Counted from the stretch's first letter, positions 1 to 9,711 are shown. The stretch is DNA of 64,000 nucleotides from Sedimentitalea sp039941015 (GCF_039941015.1 NZ_JBDVFI010000094.1), one strand, 5' to 3'. A program made the numbers and translations. Notes: generated by a model not told the origin, from the sequence alone.

Positions 1-1
1 G

Positions 2-898
2 CGTCTTGCGCGCACCCCGGCAGAGGTCGAGATCATACGCGCACTTGTCAGTGATCAAAGCACCGCCGGTCTGCCTCTGAAACTATTGTCCGACATCGCA
101 GATATCCGCGCAATTGCCCCCGGCCTGTCTGACGCGGTCATGGCGGCATCATGGTGTGCCAGCGACGGACAGGCCGACCCGGTTGCAACGGTTAATGCCT
201 ATTTGGACATGACATCCAAACTGGGTGTGCGACGTGCCATGGGCGAGGCCGTTCAAGACATCACCGTCGAAGGCGGGCGGGTTTCGCGCGTCGTAACCAA
301 CAAGCGTCACCTCTCGCCCGGTGCGGTCATCGTCGCGACAGGAACCGAGGTCAATACTCTACTCGATCCACTCGGCTGGACGATACCGTTGAGGCGCCCG
401 GTCGTGACCGTCCTGCGCTCGGCCCCCTGCGAACCGGTGCTGGCCCCGGTGTTGGGCGTCGCCAATGCGGACATGGCGGCACGACAAGAGGTATCGGGAC
501 GTTTCCGCGTTACCAGCGGAGCCGATGACTGTTCGGGCGCCGTATGCGAACGCGACGGACGACCTGTCATACGACCCGTCGCGCAGCGCGTAATGGAAAC
601 GATTGCAACCGTCAGCACGGTGCTGCCCGCCTTCGGAGAAGCAGAAATAGATAGCATCTGGGCCGGGGCATTAGACCTGACGCCAGACGGGTTGCCGGTG
701 ATCGACCGCCTGCCCGGCGTGCAGAACTTCATTGTTGCGGCAGGATTCTCCGGGCACGGGTTCGGGATCGGGCCTGTCACCGGCCCTCTGGCTGCTGACC
801 TTGCGCTGGACCGGGCTCCGAGCCTGTCGCTGGACGCGTTCGGGTTCGAGCGGTTTGCAAAATCCACCGCATCAGCACCACTTACATTGCACGGATGA
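2..898 (+). CDS. FAD-dependent amine/amino-acid oxidoreductase (DAO family), 3' part
   Basis: This is the C-terminal 298 residues of a protein entering from the left edge; the frame is open back to base 2, so the TTG at 86 is only an internal possible start. The segment has the layout of D-amino-acid dehydrogenase and sarcosine oxidase-like flavoproteins. A substrate-domain strand carries the FAD-fold return segment GAVIVATG. Near the end lie LTPDGLPVIDRLPGVQN and AGFSGHGFGIGPVTG, the usual C-terminal flavin-contact loop. The N-terminal GxGxxG is outside the window. The product probably oxidises an amino acid, opine or secondary amine. It is followed after 13 bases by an SDR and then by a peptide-type ABC importer in the same direction, which suggests one uptake-and-oxidation operon. 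The family is seen; the substrate is not. Confidence 0.85.
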   Translation, partial: RLARTPAEVEIIRALVSDQSTAGLPLKLLSDIADIRAIAPGLSDAVMAASWCASDGQADPVATVNAYLDMTSKLGVRRAMGEAVQDITVEGGRVSRVVTNKRHLSPGAVIVATGTEVNTLLDPLGWTIPLRRPVVTVLRSAPCEPVLAPVLGVANADMAARQEVSGRFRVTSGADDCSGAVCERDGRPVIRPVAQRVMETIATVSTVLPAFGEAEIDSIWAGALDLTPDGLPVIDRLPGVQNFIVAAGFSGHGFGIGPVTGPLAADLALDRAPSLSLDAFGFERFAKSTASAPLTLHG

Positions 899-911
899 AA
901 GGGAATTCACC

Positions 912-1625
912 ATGATCGACCCAACCGACCGCGTGGTCATGATATCCGGCGGCAACCGGGGCATCGGTCTGGCCATTGCACAGGTCCTGCATTCCAAGGG
1001 CTATGCCGTCAGCGTCGGAGCGCGAGATCTTTCCACGACCCAAGAGGCCCTGCGCGATCTCGCCGGACCCCGCTTGCTTTGCGCAAGATACGAGGCAGGC
1101 GATCGCGCCAGTCACGAGGCCTGGCTCGCCGCGACGCTTGATAAATTCGGGCAACTGGATGCGCTCGTCAACAATGCCGGGACCAGCAACACGTTTTCGA
1201 TCGAAGCAGGCGACGAAGCCGATCTGGACGCTCTGTGGACGATCAACGTCAAGGGGCCGCTGTTTCTCTCCCGTATATGCCTGCCCCATCTCAAGGCTGC
1301 AGGGTCCGGGCGCATCATCAACGTGGCCTCTCTGTCAGGCAAACGTGTGCGCAACGAGAATATTGCTTACAACATGACCAAACACGCCGTTCTGGCGTTG
1401 ACCCATGGCACACGACGCATCGGCTGGGACCATGGCGTCCGGGCCACCGCCATCTGCCCCAGCTTTGTTGCGACGGATTTGACGGCTGACGTCACCAAGG
1501 TCAGCCAAGCTGAAATGATTGATCCTCTGGATCTCGCCGAACTCGCGGCAACCGCGATTGCCTTGCCGAATACCGCCGCCATGGCGGAAATGCTGGTAAA
1601 TTGCCGACTGGAGGATACGCTCTAA
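912..1625 (+). CDS. SDR family NAD(P)-dependent oxidoreductase
   Basis: A 237-residue classical short-chain dehydrogenase. The cofactor motif GGNRGIG is at residues 13-19, NNAG at 87-90, the catalytic Ser at about 140 (NVAS) and YxxxK as Y153/K157. The ATG at 912 is preceded by an AAAGGGAA ribosome site; an earlier in-frame start at 732 would lie inside the upstream gene and gives a non-SDR N-terminus. It sits 13 bases after the FAD oxidoreductase and about 50 bases before the ABC binding protein. It probably reduces or oxidises the keto or hydroxy product of the same pathway. Substrate not deducible. Confidence 0.9.
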   Translation: MIDPTDRVVMISGGNRGIGLAIAQVLHSKGYAVSVGARDLSTTQEALRDLAGPRLLCARYEAGDRASHEAWLAATLDKFGQLDALVNNAGTSNTFSIEAGDEADLDALWTINVKGPLFLSRICLPHLKAAGSGRIINVASLSGKRVRNENIAYNMTKHAVLALTHGTRRIGWDHGVRATAICPSFVATDLTADVTKVSQAEMIDPLDLAELAATAIALPNTAAMAEMLVNCRLEDTL

Positions 1626-1673
1626 CCATTACGAACAAGAAACAAGAAACGACCCAACAGAAAGGACATACTC

Positions 1674-3215
1674 ATGAATAGATTGATAGGACTGGCCTGT
1701 GCCGGAATGGTCTCGGCCAGCGGTGCCTTTGCCGCCGGCACCACATTGAATGTTGGCATGGGCAGCGCCGATGCCGGGAAGCTGGACCCGCACGTGGCGA
1801 CGTCGACCCCCGACAAGGGCTTGTTGCACTGGATGTTCAACGGGTTGGTGCGGATCAAACCGGGTCAATCGAGTCCGGAATTCATCGAGCCCGATATCGC
1901 CGAAAGCTGGACCTCGTCCGAGGACGGTCTGACATGGGTCTTCACGCTGCGCCAGGATGTCGACTGCCATGGCGACTACGGTGGGATCGACGCGGCGGAC
2001 GTGGTCTATTCACTGAGCCGTTCGGCCAACCCTGAACAGTCGTCCTTTGCCAAGGATTTCGCCGCCTTTGACAGCGTTGAAGCGACCGGCGACTATGAAG
2101 TAACGATCAAGCTGAAGAACCCGGTGCCAAGCCTGTTGGGCATGTTAGTGCCCTATCACGGTGGCAATATCGTCTGTCAGGATGCGGTCGAGGCGTTAGG
2201 TGAAGAATATCAGCGCACCCCGATCGGCACTGGCCCGTTCATGTTCGACGAATACCAGCCGCAGCAATACGTCAAGCTGGTTGCCAACCCCGAATATTTC
2301 CGGGGTGAACCCAAGATCAAGGAAATCTTCTATCGCTATATCCCGTCAGATGCCTCGCGCGATCTGGCGTTCCAGTCCGGCGAAATCGACATGATTTACG
2401 GCAAGCAAGAGCAGACATGGTCCGAGCGGATCAGCAAGCTGCCTAACACCAAGGTCACGGTGATGAAGCCCGGCGAGATGTCGGTACTTCATCTGAACAT
2501 GACCATGCCGCCGCTGGATGATGTGCGGGTGCGCAAGGCATTTGCCCACGCCGTCAACCGCGACGCGATGGTTCAGTTCAAGGGGCCGGATGTCACGCTG
2601 TCAGCGATCTCGCCAGTGCCCGAAGGCAACATGGGCTACACGGATCAGGTGCCGACCTATGAATACTCGATCGACAAGGCCAAAGAGCTTTTGACCGAAG
2701 CCGGGTATCCCGACGGGGTCACGATCAAGGCGATCCACACCACCCTGCCCGGAATGCTGTCAACTATGGAAGCCGTGCAATCGATGCTGCGCGATGCTGG
2801 CATCAACATGGAAATCGAAACCGTCGAACATGCGACGTTCCATGAACAGATCCGCAAGGACATGAGCCAGGTCGTGCATTACGCCGCCGCACGCTTCCCG
2901 GTTGCTGACGTGTATCTGTCGCAGTTCTTCCACTCTGACGCGACGGTGAACACGCCGACGGCGGTTGCCAACTTCTCGCATTGCGCGGTGGCGGACGATG
3001 ATATCTCGGGTGCACGCGTCGCCACCGATCCGGCCAAGCAGGCCGAGATGTGGGCCAGCGCACAGGCAAAGATCATGGAAGAAGTCTGTGCCGTACCTGT
3101 GGTTCAGAGCCTGCAACTCTGGGCGTGGAACGACAATCTTGATCTCGGCACCGAAGTTGTCGGTTCGCTGAACCTGAGCCCGCCGGTCACCGAAGAAGCG
3201 TTCTTCAAAGACTGA
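1674..3215 (+). CDS. ABC transporter substrate-binding protein, family 5 (peptide/opine type)
   Basis: A 513-residue periplasmic binding protein of the DppA/OppA family. It begins with a Sec signal peptide (MNRLIGLACAGMVSASGAFA). Mature-domain landmarks include the LDPH and GLV regions near the N-terminus, the FTLRQDV lobe strand, GTGPF near residue 185, and VRKAFAHAVNRDAMV in lobe II near residue 285. It delivers a peptide, opine or similar solute to the permeases encoded directly downstream. A GC-rich hairpin separates it from the permease gene, as is common where the binding protein is needed in excess. The adjacent FAD oxidase makes an amino-acid or opine derivative likely, but that is inference. 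Confidence 0.92.
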   Translation: MNRLIGLACAGMVSASGAFAAGTTLNVGMGSADAGKLDPHVATSTPDKGLLHWMFNGLVRIKPGQSSPEFIEPDIAESWTSSEDGLTWVFTLRQDVDCHGDYGGIDAADVVYSLSRSANPEQSSFAKDFAAFDSVEATGDYEVTIKLKNPVPSLLGMLVPYHGGNIVCQDAVEALGEEYQRTPIGTGPFMFDEYQPQQYVKLVANPEYFRGEPKIKEIFYRYIPSDASRDLAFQSGEIDMIYGKQEQTWSERISKLPNTKVTVMKPGEMSVLHLNMTMPPLDDVRVRKAFAHAVNRDAMVQFKGPDVTLSAISPVPEGNMGYTDQVPTYEYSIDKAKELLTEAGYPDGVTIKAIHTTLPGMLSTMEAVQSMLRDAGINMEIETVEHATFHEQIRKDMSQVVHYAAARFPVADVYLSQFFHSDATVNTPTAVANFSHCAVADDDISGARVATDPAKQAEMWASAQAKIMEEVCAVPVVQSLQLWAWNDNLDLGTEVVGSLNLSPPVTEEAFFKD

Positions 3216-3229
3216 CCGAAACCGTAACA

Positions 3230-3255
3230 GGCATCGGACCACATGGCCCGGTGCC
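3230..3255 (+). other. Intercistronic hairpin between binding-protein and permease genes
   Basis: GGCATCGG pairs with CCGGTGCC (8 bp including one G-U) around a 10-base loop, 14 bases after the stop codon of the binding-protein gene. No U-tract follows, so it is more likely an mRNA-stabilising or processing stem than a full terminator. Confidence 0.45.
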
Positions 3256-3270
3256 AACAAGGCGGGTGAC

Positions 3271-4209
3271 ATGACTGCATTTGTTCTCAAACGGCTCGGC
3301 TTTGCCGTGATCACGCTGTTTGCGGTGCTGACCATCGTGTTCTTCATCGTACGCATCCTGCCGGGTGACCCGGCCATGGCGATCCTCGGCGATCAGGCCA
3401 GCCAAGAGGCGCTGATTGCACTGCGCCAGCGGCTGGGGCTGGATCAGCCATTGATCCTGCAATATTTCGATTTCTTGCGCGGCGTCATGGTTGGCGACTG
3501 GGGCGTCTCGCTGGTATCCGGGCGACCGGTGATCCAAGAAATTGGCAAGGTGCTGCCCGCGACACTTGAACTGACGCTGGCCTCGCTGGTTCTGGGCGCG
3601 GTAGTGGGCATCCCGCTCGGCGTCTGGTCGGCGGTTAAACGCAACAAGCTGCCGGATTACGTGACGCGGATGGCGTCCCTGCTGGGACTGTCGTTTCCGG
3701 CCTTCGTATCGGCGGTGCTGCTGCTTTTGGTCTTTGCCATTCATTTACGCTGGTTCCCGGTGATCAGTTCAGGTCAGGGCGACACGCTCGGCGCGCGGTT
3801 GCAGAACCTGGCGCTGCCGGCGATCAATCTGGGACTGATCATGGCGGCTTATATCACCCGAGTGACCCGCTCGGCGATGCTTGAGGTTCTGAACCAGGAT
3901 TATGTGCGCACCGCCCACGCCAAGGGGCTGGCCTTTGCGGTCATCATCCGTCGCCACTGCATGCGCAACGCGATGATCCCGGTTGTTACTGTTGTGGGCC
4001 TGTATCTAGGTATCCTGATCGGCAACTCAGTCTTGACCGAAATCGTCTTCAACCGCCCCGGGCTGGGCAAACTGATCATCGGGGCGCTGAACCAACGCGA
4101 CTATACCATGCTGCAGGGCATGATGGTGATCTACACGCTGATCGTGGTTCTGGTGAACCTGCTGACCGATCTCACCTATGGGCTGATTGACCCGAGGATC
4201 AAATACTGA
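3271..4209 (+). CDS. ABC transporter permease, DppB-like
   Basis: A 312-residue inner-membrane permease. It has the DppB N-terminus (a first membrane helix, then the RILPGDPA segment), about six hydrophobic helices and the EAA-loop region YVRTAHAKGLAFAVIIRRH near residues 210-230, which contacts the ATPase. Its stop codon overlaps the start of the next permease gene by one base (TGATG), so translation is coupled. It forms the heterodimeric channel with the DppC-like partner. Confidence 0.93.
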   Translation: MTAFVLKRLGFAVITLFAVLTIVFFIVRILPGDPAMAILGDQASQEALIALRQRLGLDQPLILQYFDFLRGVMVGDWGVSLVSGRPVIQEIGKVLPATLELTLASLVLGAVVGIPLGVWSAVKRNKLPDYVTRMASLLGLSFPAFVSAVLLLLVFAIHLRWFPVISSGQGDTLGARLQNLALPAINLGLIMAAYITRVTRSAMLEVLNQDYVRTAHAKGLAFAVIIRRHCMRNAMIPVVTVVGLYLGILIGNSVLTEIVFNRPGLGKLIIGALNQRDYTMLQGMMVIYTLIVVLVNLLTDLTYGLIDPRIKY

Positions 4210-5114
4210 TGGCACATCCAAATTCTCCTCCGACCCTGTCGCGCGGTGCCTATCTGCGCCGATCTCTGGCCGTTGCGGGCGACGGAATGCTGCGCGCCTT
4301 TAACACCAACAAGACCTCGTGGGTCGGGCTGGGCCTGTTCCTGCTGGTGGCGCTGATTGCGCTGCTTGCCCCATGGATCGCGCCCTTTGACCCGCTGGAC
4401 CAGAACGTGTTGAACCGGCTGAAACCACCCTCGGCGGAACATTGGTTCGGCACCGATTATTATGGGCGCGATACCCTCTCGCGGATCATGTGGGGTGCGC
4501 GGATCTCGTTGACCATCGGCATTCTGGCAATTGGTGCGGCACTTGTGATCGGATCGGTGATCGGGCTGGTTGCCGGGTATATTGGCGGGCGCACCGATAT
4601 CATCATCATGCAAACCATGGATGTGTTGCTGGCCTTTCCCTCGCTGATCCTGGGTCTGATCGTTGTCGCCATGCTGGGGCCATCGGTGGCCAATCTGGTG
4701 ATTGCCATCGCACTAACCTCGATCCCGCCTTTTGCCCGCATCGCCCGAGCGCCAACGATTGCGGTCAAGAACCGCGAATTCATCGAGGCCGGACGCGCAT
4801 TAGGTTATTCCGATAGTCGCTTGATGTTTGGTCATATTTTGCCAAATATCGCACCCGAAATTTTGGTCATGGGTTCGCTTTGGCTTGCGACCGCGATCCG
4901 AGTCGAAGCTTCGCTGGCCTTTGTCGGGCTGGGGGTCAGTCCACCCACCGCGACATGGGGCGGCATGATCCGCGAGGGGTTCGAAAACATCCTCGACAGT
5001 TTCTGGCTGGCGCTGTTCCCGTCGATCGTGATCCTGATCGTTGTTTTCGCCCTAAACCTTTTGGGCGACGGGCTGCGCGATGCGCTGGACCCAAGACTGC
5101 GGGGTGAAGGATGA
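4209..5114 (+). CDS. ABC transporter permease, DppC-like
   Basis: A 301-residue permease with the DppC-type N-terminal cytoplasmic segment, a first helix near residues 38-58, and the HWFGTDYYGRD motif near residue 78 that marks this family. The EAA loop REFIEAGRALGYSDSRLMFGHI lies near residues 188-210. It starts at the TGATG overlap with the upstream permease and ends in an ATGA overlap with the ATPase gene. It pairs with the DppB-like subunit. Confidence 0.93.
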   Translation: MAHPNSPPTLSRGAYLRRSLAVAGDGMLRAFNTNKTSWVGLGLFLLVALIALLAPWIAPFDPLDQNVLNRLKPPSAEHWFGTDYYGRDTLSRIMWGARISLTIGILAIGAALVIGSVIGLVAGYIGGRTDIIIMQTMDVLLAFPSLILGLIVVAMLGPSVANLVIAIALTSIPPFARIARAPTIAVKNREFIEAGRALGYSDSRLMFGHILPNIAPEILVMGSLWLATAIRVEASLAFVGLGVSPPTATWGGMIREGFENILDSFWLALFPSIVILIVVFALNLLGDGLRDALDPRLRGEG

Positions 5115-6907
5115 GCGTGCCACTGCTGTCAGTCGACGGGCTGACCACTTCGTTCCGGGTTGATGGCGCATGGCTGCCGGTGATCCGCGATATCAGTTTC
5201 GACATTGACCGCCGCGAGACGGTTGCGGTGGTTGGTGAATCCGGCTCCGGAAAATCGGTCACCGCACTATCGATCATGCAACTGATCCAGAAAGACATGG
5301 GGCGCATCCAAGGCGCGATCCGGCTGGATGGCACGGACCTGTTGCAACTGGACGACGCGGCCATGCGCAAGGTGCGCGGCAATGACATCGGAATGATCTT
5401 TCAGGAACCGATGACCAGCCTGAACCCGGTGTTGAAGGTAGGCTTTCAAATCGCCGAAGTGCTGCGCGAACATCGCGAGATGAGCATGGCACAGGCCAAT
5501 GCCGAAACCCTGCGCCTGTTCGATCTGGTGCGCATTCCTGACGCCAAACGCCGCGCCAACGAACATCCACACAGCTTTTCAGGCGGCATGCGCCAGCGGG
5601 CGATGATTGCCATGGCACTGGCCTGCCAGCCCAAGCTGCTCATCGCAGACGAGCCCACAACGGCGCTGGACGTGACGATCCAGGCCCAGATCCTAGAACT
5701 GATTCGCGACCTGCAGGCTGAGACCGGAACCGCCGTGATGTTCATCACCCATGACATGGGCGTGGTGGCCGAAATCGCCGACCGGGTGGTGGTGATGCTC
5801 AAGGGAGACAAGGTCGAGGAGGCCCCGGCCGCCGAGCTGTTTGCGGCGCCTAAACAAGGTTACTCCAAGATGCTGCTCGGGGCGGTGCCGCGCCTTGGCA
5901 GTCTGGGCGACAGCGCTACGCCACGGCGGTTTCCCAAGATGGACCTGACTGGCGCGGGAGCGGAGCCTGCGAACGAACCGGACACCCGCGGCGACGTCAT
6001 TCTGGACGTCAAAGGGCTGACAACACGGTTCCCGATGCGCGGCGGGCTGCTGGGCCGGGTCAATGGCAACGTCCATGCGGTCGAAGATGTGTCTTTCAAC
6101 GTCCGCGCCGGTGAAACGCTGGCGCTGGTCGGGGAATCCGGCTGTGGCAAGTCGACAACCGGTCGCTCGATCCTGCGGTTGGTCGAACCGGCGGCTGGCG
6201 AAATCCATTTCGAGGGGCAGTCCCTGATGCAGGCCAGCCCAGAAGAGATGCGTCAGGTCCGGCAGAGGATGCAAATGATCTTTCAGGACCCTTATGGCTC
6301 GTTGAACCCGCGCAAATCGGTCGGCGCTGCCATCGCCGAACCGCTGCGGGTTCACGGGTTGGCACAGGGGGCCGAGATCGAGGCGCGGGTGGCCGAATTG
6401 CTGGACCTCGTGGGCCTGCCCCCCGAACACGCGCTGCGGTTTCCGCATGAATTTTCCGGCGGCCAACGGCAACGGATTTGTATCGCGCGCGGATTGGCGT
6501 TGAACCCCCGCCTGATTGTGGCGGACGAGTCAGTTTCGGCGCTGGATGCGACGATCAAGGCACAGGTGGTGAACCTGATGCTGGAGCTGCAACAGAAACT
6601 GGGCGTCGGGTATCTGTTCATCAGCCACGACATTGCCGTGGTTGAACGGATCAGCCACCGGATCGCGGTCATGCTGTTGGGCGAGATCGTCGAGATCGGT
6701 CCCCGCGCCGAAGTGCTGGCCAACCCGCGCCACCCCTATACGCGCAAGCTGATCGAAGCGGTGCCTGTACCGGATCCGTCAATCAGGGGCCGTCGGCGCA
6801 CCCTGATCACTGACGAACTCAAAAGCCCAGTGCGACCGCTGGACTGGACCCCGCCCCTGCGCACAATGGAACAAGTGGGGCCGGATCACTTTGTCGCCGG
6901 GCATTGA
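5111..6907 (+). CDS. ABC transporter ATP-binding protein, fused DppD-DppF type
   Basis: A 598-residue protein with two complete ABC cassettes, replacing the two separate ATPases of the second peptide importer in this window. Cassette 1 has Walker A GESGSGKS near residue 44, signature FSGGMRQR near 156 and Walker B LLIADEPTTALD. Cassette 2 has Walker A GESGCGKS near 340, signature FSGGQRQR near 453 and Walker B LIVADESVSALD, where the usual Pro after the catalytic Glu is Ser. It starts in an ATGA overlap with the permease gene and is the last gene of the importer operon. It powers uptake through the two permeases. Confidence 0.93.
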   Translation: MSVPLLSVDGLTTSFRVDGAWLPVIRDISFDIDRRETVAVVGESGSGKSVTALSIMQLIQKDMGRIQGAIRLDGTDLLQLDDAAMRKVRGNDIGMIFQEPMTSLNPVLKVGFQIAEVLREHREMSMAQANAETLRLFDLVRIPDAKRRANEHPHSFSGGMRQRAMIAMALACQPKLLIADEPTTALDVTIQAQILELIRDLQAETGTAVMFITHDMGVVAEIADRVVVMLKGDKVEEAPAAELFAAPKQGYSKMLLGAVPRLGSLGDSATPRRFPKMDLTGAGAEPANEPDTRGDVILDVKGLTTRFPMRGGLLGRVNGNVHAVEDVSFNVRAGETLALVGESGCGKSTTGRSILRLVEPAAGEIHFEGQSLMQASPEEMRQVRQRMQMIFQDPYGSLNPRKSVGAAIAEPLRVHGLAQGAEIEARVAELLDLVGLPPEHALRFPHEFSGGQRQRICIARGLALNPRLIVADESVSALDATIKAQVVNLMLELQQKLGVGYLFISHDIAVVERISHRIAVMLLGEIVEIGPRAEVLANPRHPYTRKLIEAVPVPDPSIRGRRRTLITDELKSPVRPLDWTPPLRTMEQVGPDHFVAGH

Positions 6908-7002
6908 AACAGCCAAGAACAGTGTTTGAAGTGCCAATCCTGTTGAATGCCACAGGAGCAAACGCCTAGACTGCGCCCGAGGCAGAACAACAGGAGAGAA
7001 AG

Positions 7003-7299
7003 ATGCGCAGAGCCGTCATTGCCGCGCTAGCGGCAACCGTTCTGGGATCGATCGCCATGCAGGCAGACGCCGGAGAAACCGGATTGCATGAAGTCATCGG
7101 CGTTGAGGACGACGACATGCTGAAAATGCGCGCCGGGCCGGGAACCGGGTACAAGATCCTGCTGGGCCTTCCGAACGGTACGGTCGTTCGCCTGCACAGC
7201 TGCGATCAGACCGGAAGCACGCGATGGTGCAAGGTCTCGCTAAAACAATCGCGCGGGGTCAAGGGATATGTTTCCTGGGCCTATCTGCAGAAAATCTGA
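7003..7299 (+). CDS. Small secreted SH3-domain protein
   Basis: A 98-residue protein with a Sec signal peptide (MRRAVIAALAATVLGSIAMQADA) followed by a single bacterial SH3 domain: LKMRAGPGTGYKILLGLPNGT near residues 44-64, then a short variable loop and GYVSWAYLQ at the end. Two cysteines (in LHSCDQ and RWCKV) could form a disulfide. AGGAG stands 8-12 bases before the ATG. Such proteins bind cell-wall or surface ligands. It is a single gene unrelated to the flanking transport operons, and its role is unknown. Confidence 0.82.
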   Translation: MRRAVIAALAATVLGSIAMQADAGETGLHEVIGVEDDDMLKMRAGPGTGYKILLGLPNGTVVRLHSCDQTGSTRWCKVSLKQSRGVKGYVSWAYLQKI

Positions 7300-7348
7300 G
7301 CCCGCGATTGTTCCGGTGCAGCGGTGGTAAAGCATCAGTGTGCAGGAT

Positions 7349-7540
7349 TCATGGCAAGGGCTGATCCTGTTCGGCATTCGCTCTGCGTGCGAATGTGGCA
7401 AGCGCCGCCTGATCCGTAGAGCTCAGGACACATCCAACGAACTTCGCCAACCGGCCCTCCAACGGCTCACAAAAACTTAGCGCATAGTAACCGATCCGCA
7501 TGAAGCAGAGGATGCGCTCACTCTGATAGGGCAAAGACAC
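7349..7540 (-). CDS. Possible small ORF of unknown function
   Basis: An open frame of 63 codons in the 262-base gap between the SH3 gene and the IclR gene. The peptide (beginning MSLPYQSERILCF) has a reasonably protein-like composition, with two Cys and a central hydrophobic stretch, but no recognisable domain. No convincing ribosome site precedes the start. It could be a decayed gene end or chance. Nothing else is visible in this gap. Confidence 0.2.
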   Translation of the reverse strand: MSLPYQSERILCFMRIGYYALSFCEPLEGRLAKFVGCVLSSTDQAALATFARRANAEQDQPLP

Positions 7541-7561
7541 CCAACCAACTTCAGAACAGTG

Positions 7562-8341
7562 TCAGTCAGTCAGCAGTGACGACAGGTGACGTGCAGCCTC
7601 TTTGAGCGCGTCCAGATGTTTGTGCGCGTCTTTCATCGAAAGACGCTGCACCGGCGCGTGAAACGAAAGTGTCGACACCAGCCGCCCATTGGCCTCGGCA
7701 ATCGGCACACCGATGGCGATCATACCTTCCATGAACTCTTCATCATCGATCGAATATCCCAGTTCGCGCACGCGTTCGATTTCTTCGGTCAGCCGCTCCG
7801 GCGTGGTGAGGGTCCGGTCCGTGAACTGTTCGAACTTGGTCGCATGGGCATAGCGTTCAAGATGCTGTGGCGTGAGAGAGTTGAGGTACAGCTTGCCGCT
7901 GGCGGTGCAATAGAACGGAACCCGCGTCCCAATCGGCAACTGAATCCTCAGCGGCCATTTGGTTTCGACACGGTCAATATAGATCATGCCATCCCGTTCG
8001 GGCAGCGCGACGTTGCAGGTTTCGCCGATCTGTTCACCCAGACGGGTCAGGATCGCCACACGTGCGGTCCGGATGCGCAGTGATGACAGGATACCCGTCG
8101 ACAGCTTGCGCATGCGCTGGCCCGGTGAATAGCCACGCCCGTCAATGTCTCGCTGAATGAATCCTTCGGTTTCCAGCGTGGCAAACAAGCGGTGTATCGT
8201 GGGTTTGGGCAGGCCCAGAGTCTGGTTGACCTCGGTCGGGGTTACGGGAACCCCTGCCGAGGCCATTTCTTCGAGAACCATCAACAGCCGAAGATTGGTC
8301 GGAATGTTACCTTGCTCAGCGGTGTCTCCGGTTTCGGCCAT
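7562..8341 (-). CDS. IclR-family regulator of the isethionate locus (IseR-like)
   Basis: A 259-residue regulator. A winged helix-turn-helix lies at residues 15-75 (SAGVPVTPTEVNQTLGLPKPTIHRL). The IclR effector-binding domain follows, with TASGKLYLN near residue 145 and the conserved MIAIGVPIAEANGR segment near 208. It begins 9 bases after the TRAP large-subunit gene, so it is the last gene of the transporter operon. In described isethionate clusters an IclR-type regulator accompanies the dehydrogenase and transporter genes. Here it probably acts at the divergent promoter region 11729-11851. Confidence 0.85.
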   Translation of the reverse strand: MAETGDTAEQGNIPTNLRLLMVLEEMASAGVPVTPTEVNQTLGLPKPTIHRLFATLETEGFIQRDIDGRGYSPGQRMRKLSTGILSSLRIRTARVAILTRLGEQIGETCNVALPERDGMIYIDRVETKWPLRIQLPIGTRVPFYCTASGKLYLNSLTPQHLERYAHATKFEQFTDRTLTTPERLTEEIERVRELGYSIDDEEFMEGMIAIGVPIAEANGRLVSTLSFHAPVQRLSMKDAHKHLDALKEAARHLSSLLTD

Positions 8342-8350
8342 TTACAGTCT

Positions 8351-9709
8351 CTATAGTTGCGGCACCAGCATCAGCGCCAATTGCGGTACCATCGCCACGA
8401 GGAACCATGTTCCGATCAGCGCCACCAGATAGGGTACAGTGTATTTCAGCAATCGGAAGTATGGAACACCGGTCACACCAGATGCGACATAGAGGTTCAA
8501 TCCGTATGGCGGCGTAATGAACCCAATCGATGCACCCACGAGGAAGATCACCGAAAAATGCACTGGATTGATACCAACCGACGCGGCAATCGGCGCCAGA
8601 ATGGGGGCAAGGATGATGGTGACAGGCAAGGATTCAAGAATCATACCCGACACGAACACGATCGCCATGCTGGTCAGAAGAACCGCATAATAACCGCCCA
8701 TCCCGGTGACGAAATCACCGATCACCTGCTGTGCGCCTAACAGCGACAGGTTCTGCTGCATCACCACCGATACACCGATCAGCGGCGCAAGAATGCCGGT
8801 GATCTGGGCAGAGCGGACAACAACCGATGGGATCTCGGTGAATTTGAACCCTCCTACGACGAGCATATCGGCATAGGTCTTTTCATTGACCGGCGTATTC
8901 TCGTCATTCTTCATCATCTTGTTAAGCGGATAACAAATCACGCCGACGATCAGACAAAACCCGACGGTCACACCCGCCGCTTCGGTGGGCGAGAATTTTC
9001 CGGTATAAATGCCCCACAGCACAAGGCCGATGGCAAAGAAACCCAGCCACGCGCCAAATCCCGTTTTGAGAATGCGGTTAAGGTTCAGCGGAATGATGTG
9101 CCCCCAGCCGTTCAGACGGCACAGGATCCAGCAGGCGAACTGCATCGCGAACACCATCAACGCGCCGGGCACGATGCCCGCGATGAACAGGTCCGAAATC
9201 GACAGGTTCATCAGGTAGCCGTAGACGATAAAGATGATCGATGGCGGGATGATGATCCCCACGGTACCACCCGCCGCCGCCGTCGCAGCCGAGAACCGCT
9301 CGTCATAGCCGCCCTTGACCATTTCCGGGTGCAACATTGACCCGATGGTTGCGGTCGTTGCCGAGTTTGACCCCGAGATCGCCGCAAACAACCCGCAAGC
9401 ACCGATTGAGGCCATCGCAAGCCCGCCGCGCAGCCACCCAAGACAGGAATAGGCAAAATCGGACAGGCGTTTGGCGATGCCGGATTTGTTGATCAGGTCA
9501 CCGGTCAGGATGAACAGCGGCATGGCCAACAGCGCAAAGCCGTCGGTGAACACGTCTGACAGGGCAGCGCCCACATTGTCGAGCGTCTGACCCAGCACAA
9601 AGGTGGTGCCAACCACCCAATAGGCAATGATCAGGAATACAGGCACACCCAGCATGAACAGAAAGGTGACGCCCAGCGAAATGAATGTGATGATGGTGCT
9701 ATCGGCCAT
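8351..9709 (-). CDS. TRAP transporter large permease (DctM/SiaM type), putative isethionate
   Basis: A 452-residue integral membrane protein with about 12 hydrophobic helices. TRAP-M landmarks include GVPVFLIIAYWV at the start, FILTGDLINKSGIA near residue 65, GSNSATTATIG near 113, GTVGIIIPPSI near 150 and FITPPYGLNLYVASG near residue 404. A soluble insert near residues 255-290 is longer than usual. It is the sodium-coupled transport subunit, working with the small subunit immediately upstream (2-base gap) and the DctP-like receptor. Its place beside the GMC dehydrogenase and xsc matches the IseKLM transporters of marine isethionate degraders. Confidence 0.9.
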   Translation of the reverse strand: MADSTIITFISLGVTFLFMLGVPVFLIIAYWVVGTTFVLGQTLDNVGAALSDVFTDGFALLAMPLFILTGDLINKSGIAKRLSDFAYSCLGWLRGGLAMASIGACGLFAAISGSNSATTATIGSMLHPEMVKGGYDERFSAATAAAGGTVGIIIPPSIIFIVYGYLMNLSISDLFIAGIVPGALMVFAMQFACWILCRLNGWGHIIPLNLNRILKTGFGAWLGFFAIGLVLWGIYTGKFSPTEAAGVTVGFCLIVGVICYPLNKMMKNDENTPVNEKTYADMLVVGGFKFTEIPSVVVRSAQITGILAPLIGVSVVMQQNLSLLGAQQVIGDFVTGMGGYYAVLLTSMAIVFVSGMILESLPVTIILAPILAPIAASVGINPVHFSVIFLVGASIGFITPPYGLNLYVASGVTGVPYFRLLKYTVPYLVALIGTWFLVAMVPQLALMLVPQL

Positions 9710-9711
9710 GA